Shown: positions 16,517 through 27,900 of the stretch, piece by piece
Layout: the number at the start of each line of letters is the position of its first letter
How positions within the stretch are numbered: the stretch's first letter is position 1
From: Aldehydirespirator sp965220485
GTDB taxonomy: Bacteria; Actinomycetota; Acidimicrobiia; Acidimicrobiales; Aldehydirespiratoraceae
DNA: 64,000 bases
Direction of reading: 5' to 3'
Assembly: GCA_965220485.1 (NCBI GenBank)
Contig: OZ244832.1
Span: 2,542,001 to 2,606,000 of the forward strand
Translations under genes and position numbers: made by a program
Notes under the pieces: generated by a model
The model's database searches: none
Told to the model about the DNA's origin: nothing
What the model saw: only the letters and a program-made list of their open reading frames with translations

Positions 16517-17419
16517 GGCTGGGATCCCGGTTCACCTTCACCGTCCCCGCGACCGAGGACCCTGCAACCGCCGTCCCCGCTCTAGGTGGCTGGTGTCAAA
16601 TGGCAATTTGCCACAATCCGCAAGTCGCTGACCTGGGGTTTTGTGACCGCAATACCCCCATTTCGGGAGTTTGGCACCAGCCACCTAGCCGGCCGCTCCC
16701 GGCAGCTGGAAGCCGCACGCGCCCCCATCCTGGTGGTCGATGACGACCCGAAGACGCTCAGAGATGTGCGCGACGCGCTGTCGCAAGCCGGCTACGCGGC
16801 GATCGTGGCCGCCGACCCCCAGCAGGCCTGCGCCCTGCTTGAGCAGCGGGAGCCGCACCTGGTCCTGCTCGACTTGATGCTGCCGGGCACCGACGGCATA
16901 GAGCTGATGGGGGACATGCTTGCCATCGCGGAGGTGCCGGTCATCTTCCTGTCCGCCTACGGCCAGGACGAGGTAATTGCCAGGGCCCTCGAGATGGGGG
17001 CGTCGGACTACGTGGTCAAGCCCTTCTCGCCGACCGAGCTCGCCGCCAGGATCGGGGTGGCCCTGCGCAGCCGCGAGGCGCCCGGTGCGGCTGTGGCGCC
17101 CCAGCCGTACCGGCTGGGCGAGCTCGCCATCGACTACGACCAGCGCGCCGTCGCCGTCGCCGGTCGGGCCGTGCCGCTCACAGGCATCGAGTACCGGCTG
17201 CTGGCCGAGCTGTCGCTCAACGCCGGCCGGGAACTCACCTACGGACACCTGCTGCGACGGGTATGGGGGCTGAGGGCCCCCGGCGACGCCCGGCCGGTGC
17301 GCACCGCGGTCAAGCAGCTCCGCCGCAAGCTGGGCGACGACGCCGGCCGCCCGACCTACATCTTCACCGAGCCCCGCATCGGCTACCGCATGGCCAAAGG
17401 AGAGCAACAAGACTCCTGA
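16517..17419 (+). pseudogene. Histidine kinase-response regulator fusion, 5' truncated and split by a small inverted-repeat element
   Basis: Bases 16517-16582 encode GSRFTFTVPATEDP, the typical end of a histidine-kinase ATPase domain. After the element at 16583-16687 the frame continues with AGRSRQLEAARAPILVVDDDPKTL, an OmpR-type response regulator. The receiver has the phospho-acceptor in LVLLDLMLPGTDG and the conserved Lys in VVKPFSP. The winged-helix DNA-binding domain follows, with TGIEYRLLAEL to YIFTEPRIGYRM. Removing 103 bases (element plus one TA) joins the two parts in one frame. The kinase's front part is missing, replaced by the RCC1 remnant. The regulator half alone could still be made from an ATG at 16586 inside the element, but it would lack its kinase. 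KdpD/KdpE-like single-chain hybrids are the likely ancestor. Confidence 0.7.
16583..16687. mobile_element. About 101-bp MITE-like element flanked by TA
   Basis: Terminal inverted repeats GGTGGCTGGTGTCAAA (left) and TTTGGCACCAGCCACC (right) match at 15 of 16 positions, and both ends lie in CTAG, consistent with a duplicated TA target. The interior has no ORF of its own but contains the small palindrome TGGCAATTTGCCA. The size, TIRs and TA duplication fit a non-autonomous element moved by an IS630/Tc1-mariner-type transposase. No such transposase is in the window. Confidence 0.7.
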
Positions 17420-17812
17420 ACACTTCTGGCCTGTCAGCGGGTCTTTCTGGCGTCGGCACTCGTCGTGGCATCCGCCTGCGGGTTCGTAGCAGGCATTGGG
17501 GCGGATGGCTCGTCGCTGTTGTGGCGGGCACGGCCGTATGGGCCACGTGGGGATCGTTGAGCGCCGGCAAGAACGATGGGACGGCGCGAACCACCTAGCC
17601 TCAACCCTCTGCTGTCCCGTTGTCGGCCCCACTGCACCAAGTCGCCCCACTTGATGCGGGATGGGCAATCCCATGCCCCCGAAGCCTCAGGACCGCGCCC
17701 GACAGCGTCTCGTCGTTCGCTGCGCGTCTGGGCGAGACTGCCACGTCCCCGGTGAGTTCGCCTATGACAGCTAGGCTGCCTGGCTTCCTCTCGGACCACA
17801 AAGACGCCCCTC
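17420..17812. other. Stretch without a supported gene
   Basis: After the response regulator stop, one plus frame gives a short hydrophobic run (GWLVAVVAGTAVWATWG) before a stop at 17598. It has no start of its own and no recognisable family. I see nothing convincing on the other strand. Confidence 0.5.
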
Positions 17813-18532
17813 ATGCCGACGCAGCGCAGCACGCGAGTTCTGTTCCTCGATGATTCCGGCAAGCCATCGGCCTCGGACACCTCAAAGGCAGTCGTCATCG
17901 GCGGCTTCTCGATCCCTTCTCAGAGTGTGCGCATGCTCGACCGCCGGATCGCTGGCGCAAAGGCCCGTTTCTATCCAGGCCGCGGAGACCCCGGCAAGTG
18001 GGAACTGAAGGCACAACGGACCATCAATCCCAATCCGTGGAACCGCTCAAAGAACCGCAACTTCGTCAAGGAGGTCCTGCGCATCCTCGGCCAACTCGAC
18101 GCCACCGTCTACACGGTCACCATCGACAAGCGCCGGCTTCACCACGATATGACGCTGGACACAACAACGCCTCTGCAGCTCCAAGCGCTCGTGGAGCACT
18201 TCGCCGTGGAGTGCGACAAGCACCGTGAGACGGGCATGATCGTGTCGGACTGGTCCAACCATTCCCTCGACGCCCACGCCAGCGTGTGCGTCGCGACCTT
18301 CGTGATCTCGCGACGTCTCCCCTTGCACCCCAGCATCTACTACGCGAACTCCAGGACCTCCCACGCAATCCAAGTTGCAGACCTCGTGTCAGGCATCAGG
18401 CGACGTGCGGAGGAGGGAGACACGAACCTCCAACAGGTCGACACGGACCTAGCCGCGATCCGGACCCTCCAGCGGTCCGCGCCCACTACCCACACAGGGC
18501 GCGCCTACACCAACCGCATCCAACTGATCTAG
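17813..18532 (+). CDS. DUF3800 domain protein
   Basis: This 239-residue protein starts at ATG 17813. It has the DUF3800 pattern: LFLDDSGKPSASD near the N-terminus, a central acidic residue in MIVSDWSNHS, and the C-terminal SHAIQVADLVSGIRRR. The spaced Asp residues and predicted alternating strands and helices suggest an RNase H-like fold, although no activity is established for the family. DUF3800 genes are frequent in phage, plasmid and island regions. This one sits among pseudogenes and element remnants, which suits that pattern. It is followed by a perfect 16-bp palindrome 9 bases after its stop and by a strong terminator about 100 bases on. Confidence 0.8.
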   Translation: MPTQRSTRVLFLDDSGKPSASDTSKAVVIGGFSIPSQSVRMLDRRIAGAKARFYPGRGDPGKWELKAQRTINPNPWNRSKNRNFVKEVLRILGQLDATVYTVTIDKRRLHHDMTLDTTTPLQLQALVEHFAVECDKHRETGMIVSDWSNHSLDAHASVCVATFVISRRLPLHPSIYYANSRTSHAIQVADLVSGIRRRAEEGDTNLQQVDTDLAAIRTLQRSAPTTHTGRAYTNRIQLI

Positions 18533-18540
18533 CACGAACT

Positions 18541-18556
18541 TGCAACCGCGGTTGCA
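18541..18556. promoter_or_regulatory. Perfect 16-bp palindrome
   Basis: TGCAACCGCGGTTGCA is self-complementary over all 16 bases and lies just after the DUF3800 stop. It could be an operator for a dimeric repressor or part of a terminator hairpin; there is no T tract directly after it. Confidence 0.5.
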
Positions 18557-18633
18557 GAATCCGCTAGTATTGGGATCGCCTGATGGTCCGGCTAGTAGGC
18601 GCAAGCTGAATGCAGCCGATATACTGCTGGCAC

Positions 18634-18665
18634 GGGACCCCGGAACGCACGGGGTCCCTTTTCTT
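18634..18665 (+). terminator. Rho-independent terminator
   Basis: GGGACCCC (18634-18641) pairs with GGGGTCCC (18651-18658) around a 9-base loop, followed by TTTTCTTT. It is the clearest intrinsic terminator in the window. It would end the DUF3800 transcript or a short RNA from the 18557-18633 interval. Confidence 0.85.
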
Positions 18666-18978
18666 TGCTCCACTGTTGCGGCGGGGGCCGTCGAACGCAC
18701 CGGTCGCAACCGGTCCCAGCGCGGTGGCGCCGTCGAGGATCCGCCGTCCCGAATAAGGCTGACGCTCCCGTACGATGGATCTTCGCTCAGGACGACTCCG
18801 ACACCATGGCACGTCCATCCCCCTAGCGGAAGCTCGCTACCGATCCAGGAGCCGACGGCATGCACATTGCCGCCGACCTCGACATCCCGATACTGGGCGC
18901 CGAGGTCATCGACGGCGCCCACTACAGGCCAGGTTCTGTTTGGATGCGGCCGGGGGCGGCGACTCCGGCCGGGGGCTG
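18666..18978. other. Stretch without a supported gene, 3' of the first giant gene
   Basis: One plus frame (about 18860-18981) reads as a 40-residue peptide containing DIPILGAEVIDGAHYRPG, but I recognise no family and see no ribosome site. Otherwise there is nothing supportable. Confidence 0.4.
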
Positions 18979-21900
18979 CTAGTCGTCGTCGGTGATGGTG
19001 CCGACTCCGGTTAGTTTGCGGCCGGTCACGCCGACCAGCTCGATCACCAGCGTCTCTAGGCCCTCGGCCACGGTGTCGTTGCAGAGCTCCAGGCTGATCG
19101 CGGCCTGGGTGTCGGACGGCTGGAGCGTCACCGAGCCCGACGGCGTGAGGTAGTCCACGCCGTCGACGGCGCAGTCCGTTCCGCCCACCGCGGAGCCCGC
19201 GGCCGCGATCCTGTAGTTGAGGGTCACGGCGCTGGTGCTGGTGTGGTCGCGGTTCACGGTGAAGTCCATCGTGGCGGAGTACTCCCACACGCTCGGGTCG
19301 TCGATCCACCAGCCGGGGTCGTCGTCGACGATGGTTCCCACCGCGATCGTGTCGGAGAATTGGAGCGCTACAGCGTCGCTGAGCTCGAGTAGGAACACCT
19401 CGTCCAGTTCATCGATGCTGTCGCCAGAGATCGGCACGGTCACCGTCGCAGTCGTCTGACCGACCGGGATGTACACAACGCCCGCCGAGTGCGCATAGTC
19501 CTCGTCGGGCGTGGCAGCTGCGTCGCCCGCGGAGCTGCTGACTAGGGTCGTGTAGCGCAGGCTCGCCCGGTAGACGCCCGGCTCGTGCAGACGCACGGTG
19601 AACGACATGCTGCCTGCATTCTCTAAGACCCTTGCGTCGTCGATCGTTACTATTGGCGTGTCGTCATCAAGGATTGTTGCCCACGCTGAGGCCTTGCCCA
19701 GTGTGGCGCCCATCGGGTCGTGCAACACGACTCTGAACATCTCGTCGAACTCGGGCGTCCGGTCGTACTGCGTGAGAAACACCGGAACGTACGTCTCGGT
19801 TCGGCCAGCGACAATCGTGTATTCGTACTCTCCGTTCAAGGGGTGGTAGTCGCCGGTGAAGTTGTTCCACTGGGTCGAGGGGGTCGCTGCGCGATCCCCC
19901 AGCGACGGGACCGCCACCGTTGAGACTCGGAAGGTCACGTCATCGGTGCTCGGCTCGCTCAACATCACCAGCAACCGGAGACGGCCGTCGTTGTCGGACC
20001 CTGCCGCGTCGGCGACGCTGAGGCTCGGCAACCCGACGCTCTCGTCATCGCGGATAGTGGCCGTCGCCTGGCCCTCGCCGATGTCGGCACCGCTGGGGTC
20101 GCTCAGCTGTAGCGTGAACGTCTCGTCTTCCTCGGTGTCGGTGTCGTCGATCAGCGGCACCTCAACGAACGCTATGGTCAACCCGGCGTCGATCTGCAAC
20201 GTGCTCGAAGTCTCGGTGTAGTCGTCGGGTTCGGTAGCCGTGTCGTCAGCAGTGGCGTAGTTGACGGTGATGTCGGAGGCGCTGACGCGGTCGAGGGAAA
20301 CGGCAAACGCTGCGGTGCCGGCGTTCTCGGCGACGTCGACATCGCCGACGGAGAGTTGCGGCGGAGCGTCATCGTCGATGATCCAGGCATCGGCCCCGCC
20401 GTGAAGCCACGAAACGCACTCGTGTCTGACATTCTCCACTGCCCTGGCAACGAGCCTGAACCCCTCGGCGTCCTCGACGAGACTGTCGTCAAGAATGGTC
20501 ACCGCGACATCGGTGGACATGCTGCCTGCAAGGATCGTGAGAATGGTGTCCAACGCTGTGTAGTCGACGTTGCTCGTTGCAAGTGCCTGAAACTCGGTCC
20601 ACTCTCTGACGATCGTGGTGGCCGTATACACCCTGAAACGCACATCCGCGTCGGAAACATAATTCAGCCGCGATGTGAACACTGCCGTGCCTGCGTCCTC
20701 CAGAATCCCGGCCGGGCCGACCGAGCCAATGCATGGCAGTGCCTCAATGTCCCACACGGACACCGCAATATGATCAGTCAGAATCTGATAGGTGACTCTG
20801 AGACCCGTGAACCAGTCGTAGCGGATATCGGTTCTGAAGGTGGCGTTCTGGGGGTTGGTGAGGTTCACCCGGAACGTCCGACGCGTCTGGTCGCCGAAGG
20901 AGTGGGCGCATTGCTCTTGGTCGTCCACCAGAGTGATCTCGAACTCTTCGGCAACGGACCCGGGCGGGAACACGACCGTGCCCGAGGCCGGCACATAGGG
21001 CACGTCGCAATGCGTCGGACTATGGGTCCCGGTGGCATAGTCGACTCGGACCTCTCGGTCGCTGGCGCGGTCGAGCGTGAGCCGAAGGCTGATCGTGCCG
21101 GCATCCTCGCGGAAGCTCGTGTAGTCCGGTAGCGAGATGACGGGCAATGCGTCGTCGTCGAGAATCACGCCGATGGCCTCGGCGGCTGCCAGTTCGGCGC
21201 CTGTGGGGTCGCTGAGGCGCACTAGGAACGACTCGGCGTCCTCGACGAACGGGTCGTCGGTGAGCGTGACCGCGATGGCGGCGGCGGTGGTCTCGGGCGC
21301 GATGGTGAGCGTGTCCGACACTGCGGTGTAGTCGCCGGGCTGGGCGGCGGAGCCGTCGAAGGTGGTGTAGCGCACGCTCACCCCGTCGGCGCTGGGGGGG
21401 CTGAGGGTGACGGGGAAGACGATGGTGCCGTCGCCCTCCGATGCTTGGGCGCCGCCGATAGTGATCCCGGCAAGGTCGTCGTCGACGATGACGCCGACAG
21501 CGGTGCCCGCGCCTTCGGCGATCACCGCGTTGACGGGGTCGCTGAGGCTGATCCGGAAGGTCTCGGTGCCCTCGGCGATGTTGTCGTCCACGACGTACAC
21601 CGAGATCTCGCCTCTAGTCGATCCTGCGGGAAAGGTGAGCGTGCCACGGGCGCCGCCCTCGACGGCGTAGTCGGCGCCGGGGGTGGCGGTGCCGCCCCCG
21701 CTGGAGTAGGCCACGGTGACGGGCCGGCTGCTTCGACGGCTCAGCCGCACGACGAATATGGCCGGGCTCTCGTCCTCTGTGAGCTTGGTGCCGGCGATCG
21801 AGATCCTGGGCAGGCCGTCGTCGTCGCGGATGGCGCCCACCGCGACACCGTCGTCGACGGTGGCGTAGGTGGGCTCGCCGAGCCGGATCCAGAACGTCTC

Positions 21901-24900
21901 GTCGGGCTCGGACACCTCGTCGTCGACGGTGGCGATGACGATGCTCGCGGTGGTGGTCCCGCTGGGGAAGGTCAGCGTCCCCGAGGCGGCGATGTAGTCG
22001 TCGGTTGGGGAGGCGGGGTCGCCGATGGAGCGGACCGCGGTGGTCCACGGCACCGTCACGGTGCGGCCGCTGGGGGCATTCAGGCGCACCATGAACCGCA
22101 GCGTCCGGCCCTCGGTGGCGCCGGTGTCGGCGACGCTGAGCAGGGGCAGCGGGTCGTTGTCGGAGATCGTGCCGGTGGCGGTGCCGCCGTCGACGGTGGC
22201 TCCGGTCGGGTCGGCGAGCCGCAGCCAGAACGTCTCGGTGTGCTCGTCGAGGGCGTCGTCGGGCAGCGGCACCGCCACCGTGGCCGAGGCGGCCCGGGCA
22301 GGAATCGTCAGGGTGCCGGCGACAGCGTCGAAGTCCTGGCCGGGAGTGGCGGCCGCTTCGCCGGCGAAGGGATCCACGACCGCCGCGTACACGACCGTCA
22401 CCTCCTGCGCCGACGCCCGGCTCAGGCGCACCGCGAAGCTCGCCGAGGCGCCCTCGGGCGCGGGCGGGGAGTCCGCGACCGACAGCGTCGGCAGGCCGTC
22501 GTCGTCGCGGATCACGGCCACGGCCACGGCCGAGTCGTCGCCCAGCTCGGCGTTGCTGCTGGGGCTGCTGAGCCGCAGCCGGAACGTCTCGACGTCCTCG
22601 GCGTCGTCGTCGTTCACCAGCATGATAGTGACGGTCTTCTCGATGTCCCCGGCGGCGAAGGCCAGCGGGCCGGTGTCTGCGGTGTAGTCGCCGCCGGCTG
22701 TGGCCGTGGCGTCCTCGGTGGCGTAGGTGACGGTCACCTCCTCGTCGGGGCTCGCCCGGCTGAGGCGCACCGTGAAGGTCACGGAGGCGCCCTCGGCCTC
22801 CTGCACGGGCTCGGGATCGTCGACCAGGATCTGGATCGGGCCGTCGTCGTCGAGGATCCTGCCCACGCCGGTCGTGTCGTCCAGCCCCGCGTTGGACGGA
22901 CCCGACAGCACCAGCCAGAACGTCTCGACGGGCTCGGCGGCGGCGTCGTCCACCAGCATCACCGGCACCGCGCCCGTGTCGCTGCCGGCCGGGATCGTCA
23001 CCTCCTCATCGGACGCCGCGATGTAGTCGTCCCCCTCCTTGGCGGTGCCGTCGGCGGTGCTGTAGCGCACCGTCACGTTGCGGCCGCTGGCTTCGCTGAG
23101 GCGCACCGTGAAGGCGATCGGCGTGCCGTCGCCGTTCTCGGTGGCCTCGGGGTCGTCGACCGACAGTCCCGGCACGGGGTCGTTGTCGATGATCACGCCC
23201 ACGGCCTCGCCGTCCACCAGCACCGCGCCCGCCGGGTCGCTCAGCACCAGCCTGAGCCGCTCGGCGTCCTCGTCGAGAGCGTCGTCCACCGTCGCCACCG
23301 TCACCACAGCAGAGGTCTCCCCCGCGATGATGCGCAGCCCGCCCTGCTCGGCTCGGTAGTCGTCGCCGGCGGCCGCGGTGTCGCCCAAGGCCGCATCGCT
23401 CACGGTGGTGTAGCGAAGCGTGATGTCCCGGCTGCTGGGCGGGCCGTCGAAGCCCACCTCGAAGCCCAGCGCCCCACCCTCGACCACATAGGCGTCGGAC
23501 ACGGTCACCCGCCGGTCGGTCACGTCGCGGATGGTTCCGGTGCCACGATCGTCGTCGAAGCGCAGGACAGAGCTGCTCAGATTCAGGGAGAAGCGCTCGG
23601 CACCCTCGATCTCGTCGTCGAAAAGGGCCTGCACCGGCACGGTCTTGGCGGTCTGCCCGGCGGTGAACGTGAGCGTGCCGGAGGCGGAGGCGTAGTCGTT
23701 TCCGGCGGTGGCGGAGCCGTTGCTGGTGCTGTAGGACACAGACGCCGCCCGCCCGCTCGGCGCGTCGAGGGTCACCTCGAACACCAGCGCATCGCCCTCG
23801 TCGGCGGAGGGGTTCGAGACCTCCACAGCCGGCGGGTCGTCGTCGTCGGTGATGCGACCGAACGCGACGCTGCCGCCCGGGTCCGGTTCGGCGCCTGCGA
23901 GATCGCTGATCCTCAGCTCCACGTTCTCGTCATGCTCGTCGAGCGCGTCCTCGATGGTCCGCACCGGGATCGTCACCGACAGCTCGCCCGGCGGGATCTC
24001 GGCAGTGTCGCTCGTCGACTCATAGTCCGCGCCGGCGGCCGCGGCGGGCGCCGAGCCGTCCGCGGTCGCGTAGTCGAACGTCACGGGCTGCACGGTGGGC
24101 CGGTCGAGCCGCGCGACGAAGCTCAGGTAGCCGCCCTCGGCGGCTGTCGCCGGCGCGTCGGCTGCGGGGAGCTGCAGCGTAGCCGCGTCATCGTCGATGA
24201 TCGTCAGGTCGGCTTGGACTCCGTGCCCTGGGACCGGCAGATAGACGGAGTACTCCCGCGCAAACTGGACGCTCAGTGCGATCTGCTCATCGCCCTCGAC
24301 GATGTCGTCGTCGATCAGCACCAGGGGGAAGCTGAACTCGGACTGCAGCGCCCCGAGCCGCTCATCCTGGGAGGCGCGGGGTTCGATGTAGTCCACATCC
24401 CGGGTGGCGGTACCGTGCTCTGGGTGCGTGCGAGGGCTGATGCTGACGCTCTGACAGAACGGCGTCTCGACTGCAACGGTGATGGTGACCTGTCCGGCGT
24501 CCTCGTCGAAACTTGTCGCGCTGGTCATCCGGGGGGTCGGCTGGGTGTGGCCGCTGGATACTCGCCGGTCCACGCAGGGCACGTCGCCGTTGATCGTGCC
24601 GACAGCGCTCCGGTCGGCCAGCGAGACTCCGGAGGACTGATTGCTGAGCTCCACCAGGAACGTCTCGGGGGGCTCCGTGTCGCCGTCGTCTTTGATGGTC
24701 ACCTCGATGAACTCGATGAGCTCCTCGTCGTCTCCGGCTACGAAGGTCACGGTGCCGTTCTTCGGCACGTAGTCGGAGTTCTCGGTGGCAGCACCTTCGG
24801 GTCCCTGTGGCCTCTGGACGGTGGCGTAGCCGACGGTCACGGGCTGCGCGGCTGCCGGGCTCAGCCTCACCGCGAAACTCATCGTGTCGCCCTCGTCCGC

Positions 24901-27900
24901 GACGGCGTCGGAGATGCTCAGCCTCGGCCCGGCCCCGGCGAGGATCGTGCCGATCCCGATGTTGTCGGCGAACCCCGCATGAACCGCGCTCTCGAGCACG
25001 ACACGGAACGCCTCATCGCCTTCGCCCGATGTGTTGGCCTCGGTCGGCACGACGATCCTCTCGACCGTGCCCGTACTCCCGGTCGTGGCATCCGGAGTGA
25101 ACGTGACTCTTCCCGGCGCGGCGCTGTAGTCGTCGCCGGCCTCTGCGGTGATGTTCTCGAAGCGGTAGTCGACCGTGACGGTGCGCCCGCTGGGCGCGTC
25201 GAGCTCCACATTGAAGGTCATTGCTTCGCCGGCTGGCGCGGCTTCGTCCGAAATGCTCAGGCGCGGTTCCGGGTCGTCGTCGATGATGGTGAACAAGCCG
25301 CTCACCCATTCCCGGCCCCAGCGGAGCGGCATGTCGTCGCCCCACGTGACCTCGAAGTAGTACGTCTCTGTGTCCTCGTCGAGATCGTCGTTGACTACCC
25401 AGCTGCCGGGAGGAGGGGGTTCGTCGCGAAGGCCCGCCGTGACCGCCGTCACCGTCATCCGCTCGGCTTCCGATGCGGCAGCTGGTCTCCGCCAACCCGG
25501 GTTCGGATAGGTGTGGCCTGGCGCGCCGCAGGCCATGTCGGCACACTGCGCAGTGATCGGGACGAACCTGTGTTGGATCCAGAAGTCCTCGCACAACGGT
25601 CGGCTGAAGCTGATGTCGTACGACACCCGGTCGGCATGCTCCACGTACGTGAGGTCGTGGGCGGTGATCGTCGGCCCCGCGGGGTCGGTTTGCATGATGC
25701 AGTTGGCTCTGATCCTGCCGGTCCCCGCCGCTTTGTCGAGGATGGCGTTCTTCGCGTCGCTGAGGTCGAGTCTGAACGTCTCCTCCGTTTCCCAGGTGTC
25801 GTCGGCGATCGTTCTCACCGGGATCGGCTTCGCCGTGTCGCCCGGGTCGAAGGTCACCGTGCCCAACCCGGACGTGGGCGTGCGGGCGTAGTCCAGCCCG
25901 GCCGTCGCGGTGCGGTCGCTGGTCACGTAGTCGACCGTCACGGTCTCGCTGGTGGACCTCGGTCGTCCGTCCTCGCCGACCAGCGAGACCGTGAACGTCA
26001 CCGTCTCGCCCTCGCGAACCGCTGCCGGGTTGTCGATGCGGATGTAGGGCGGGGGCTGGTCGATGATGGTGCCGGTGCCTTGGCCGTCGCCTATGGTCGC
26101 GTTGGGCGACGGTCGGCTCAGGAGCAGTTTGACGGTCTCGTCGTCCTCGTCGATGGTGTCGGTGCAGGTCGTCACCGGCACGGTCCTGGTGGGATTGTCC
26201 TGGGTCAGGGTGACCGGCGTGCGGGCCACGGCGATGTAGTCGCCGCCGCTGCCGCTGGTGCAGTCCGGGCCGGTTTCGGCGGTGGCGGTGCCGTTCTCGG
26301 TGGCGTAGTGCACGGTCACGGGCTGGGCGGCGGTGGGGATCGCGGGCTGGTCCTCTTCGTCGACCAGGGAGATCACATATTGCAGGGTCCCGCCCTCCTG
26401 CTGGGCGGTGGGGTCGGACACGACGACGCTGAGCCGGTTGACGTTGGTGATGGTGCCGGACCCGATCGCCTTGCCGATGCCGACCTGGTTCGTGGGGGTC
26501 TGGCCGCTCAGCACGAGCGCGAACCACTCGGGATTCTCGGCGATGGTGTCTGCGTGGGTCTGCACCGCAGGGGGCGGCAGCGACCGCGCTGTGACCCCGC
26601 GGTCACCGCACACCTCGGCCACCGCGTGCGGGGCCGTCTCCTCCGACGCCGAGTCGAACATGAGGGTGCCGGCGGCGATGTGGTCGAAGTCGCCGCGCCC
26701 GAGTGCGCCGGCTCTGGCGGAGCGGTTCTCGGTGTGGTAGTCGACGGTCACGCTCACGCCGGGGAACGCGTTGCACAGAGTGACGGTGAACTGGACCTGT
26801 TCACCCTCGAGGACGGCATCCGGGTTGTCGACGGTGAGCCAGGGCGGGTCGATTTCGGTGATGGTGCCCACGCCGTAGAACTGGTCGCCGGGAGTGATCG
26901 AATCGCTGTCGCCGAGAACGGCCCTGTCAGGACTGCTCAGCGTCAGGCGCAGCGTCTCGTTGCCCTCGTTGAGGATCGTGTCACGCTTCAGCCGCACGCC
27001 GACGGTCCGGCCGATGGTGCCCGATGGGAATGTCAGCGTGCCGGTGAGAGAACCCTCCGGAGTCCATGTGTCGTCGTCGCCCTCACAGGCGATCTGAGTG
27101 GCGTGCGCCGCATCCGAGCACCGAGCCAACGGCTCGAAGTCGTCGTGCGCGGTCGCCGTGCCGCCAGAGATCACATAGCCCACGGTCACGTCCTCGCCGG
27201 CGCGTGGATCGGCCAGGCTGACCGTGAACTCCCGCGTGTCGCCCTCACGCCCGACGAAGCCGCTCACAGACAACACCGGCGGCGGGTCGTCGGTGATGGT
27301 GCCCTGCGCGTAGGGCTCGTCGGGATTGGTGTTGCCGGGTTCGCGGTCGAACAGCACGGCGCCGGTGGGGTGCTCCAAGACGAGACGGAACGTCTCAGGA
27401 TCGGGCTCCAGCAGGTAGTCCGGCGACAGCTCCACCTCGATGGTCTGGTCAGCAGCGGGCGTCCCGGCCGGGAACGTCAGCGTGCCGGTGAGAGAACCCT
27501 CCGGAGTCCATGTGTCGCCGTCGCCCACACAGGCGATCTGAGTGGTGTGCGCCGCATCCGAGCACCGAGCCAACGGCTCGAAGTCGTCGTGCGCGGTCGC
27601 CGTGCCGCCAGAGATCACATAGCCCACGGTCACGTCCTCGCCGGCGCGTGGATCGGCCAGGCTGACCGTGAACTCCCGCGTGTCGCCCTCACGCCCGACG
27701 AAGCCGCTCACAGACAACACCGGCGGCGGGTCGTCGGTGATGGTGCCCTGCGCGTAGGGCTCGTCGGGATTGGTGTTGCCGGGTTCGCGGTCGAACAGCA
27801 CGGCGCCGGTGGGGCGCTCCAAGACGAGACGGAACGTCTCAGGATCGGGCTCCAGCAGGTAGTCCGGCGACAGCTCCACCTCGATGGTCTGGTCAGCAGC

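Noticed and set aside
15820..16743. 307-residue plus-strand ORF across the RCC1 remnant
   Set aside because: Only its end (GSRFTFTVP) is meaningful, as a kinase tail. The rest is antisense to RCC1 repeats.
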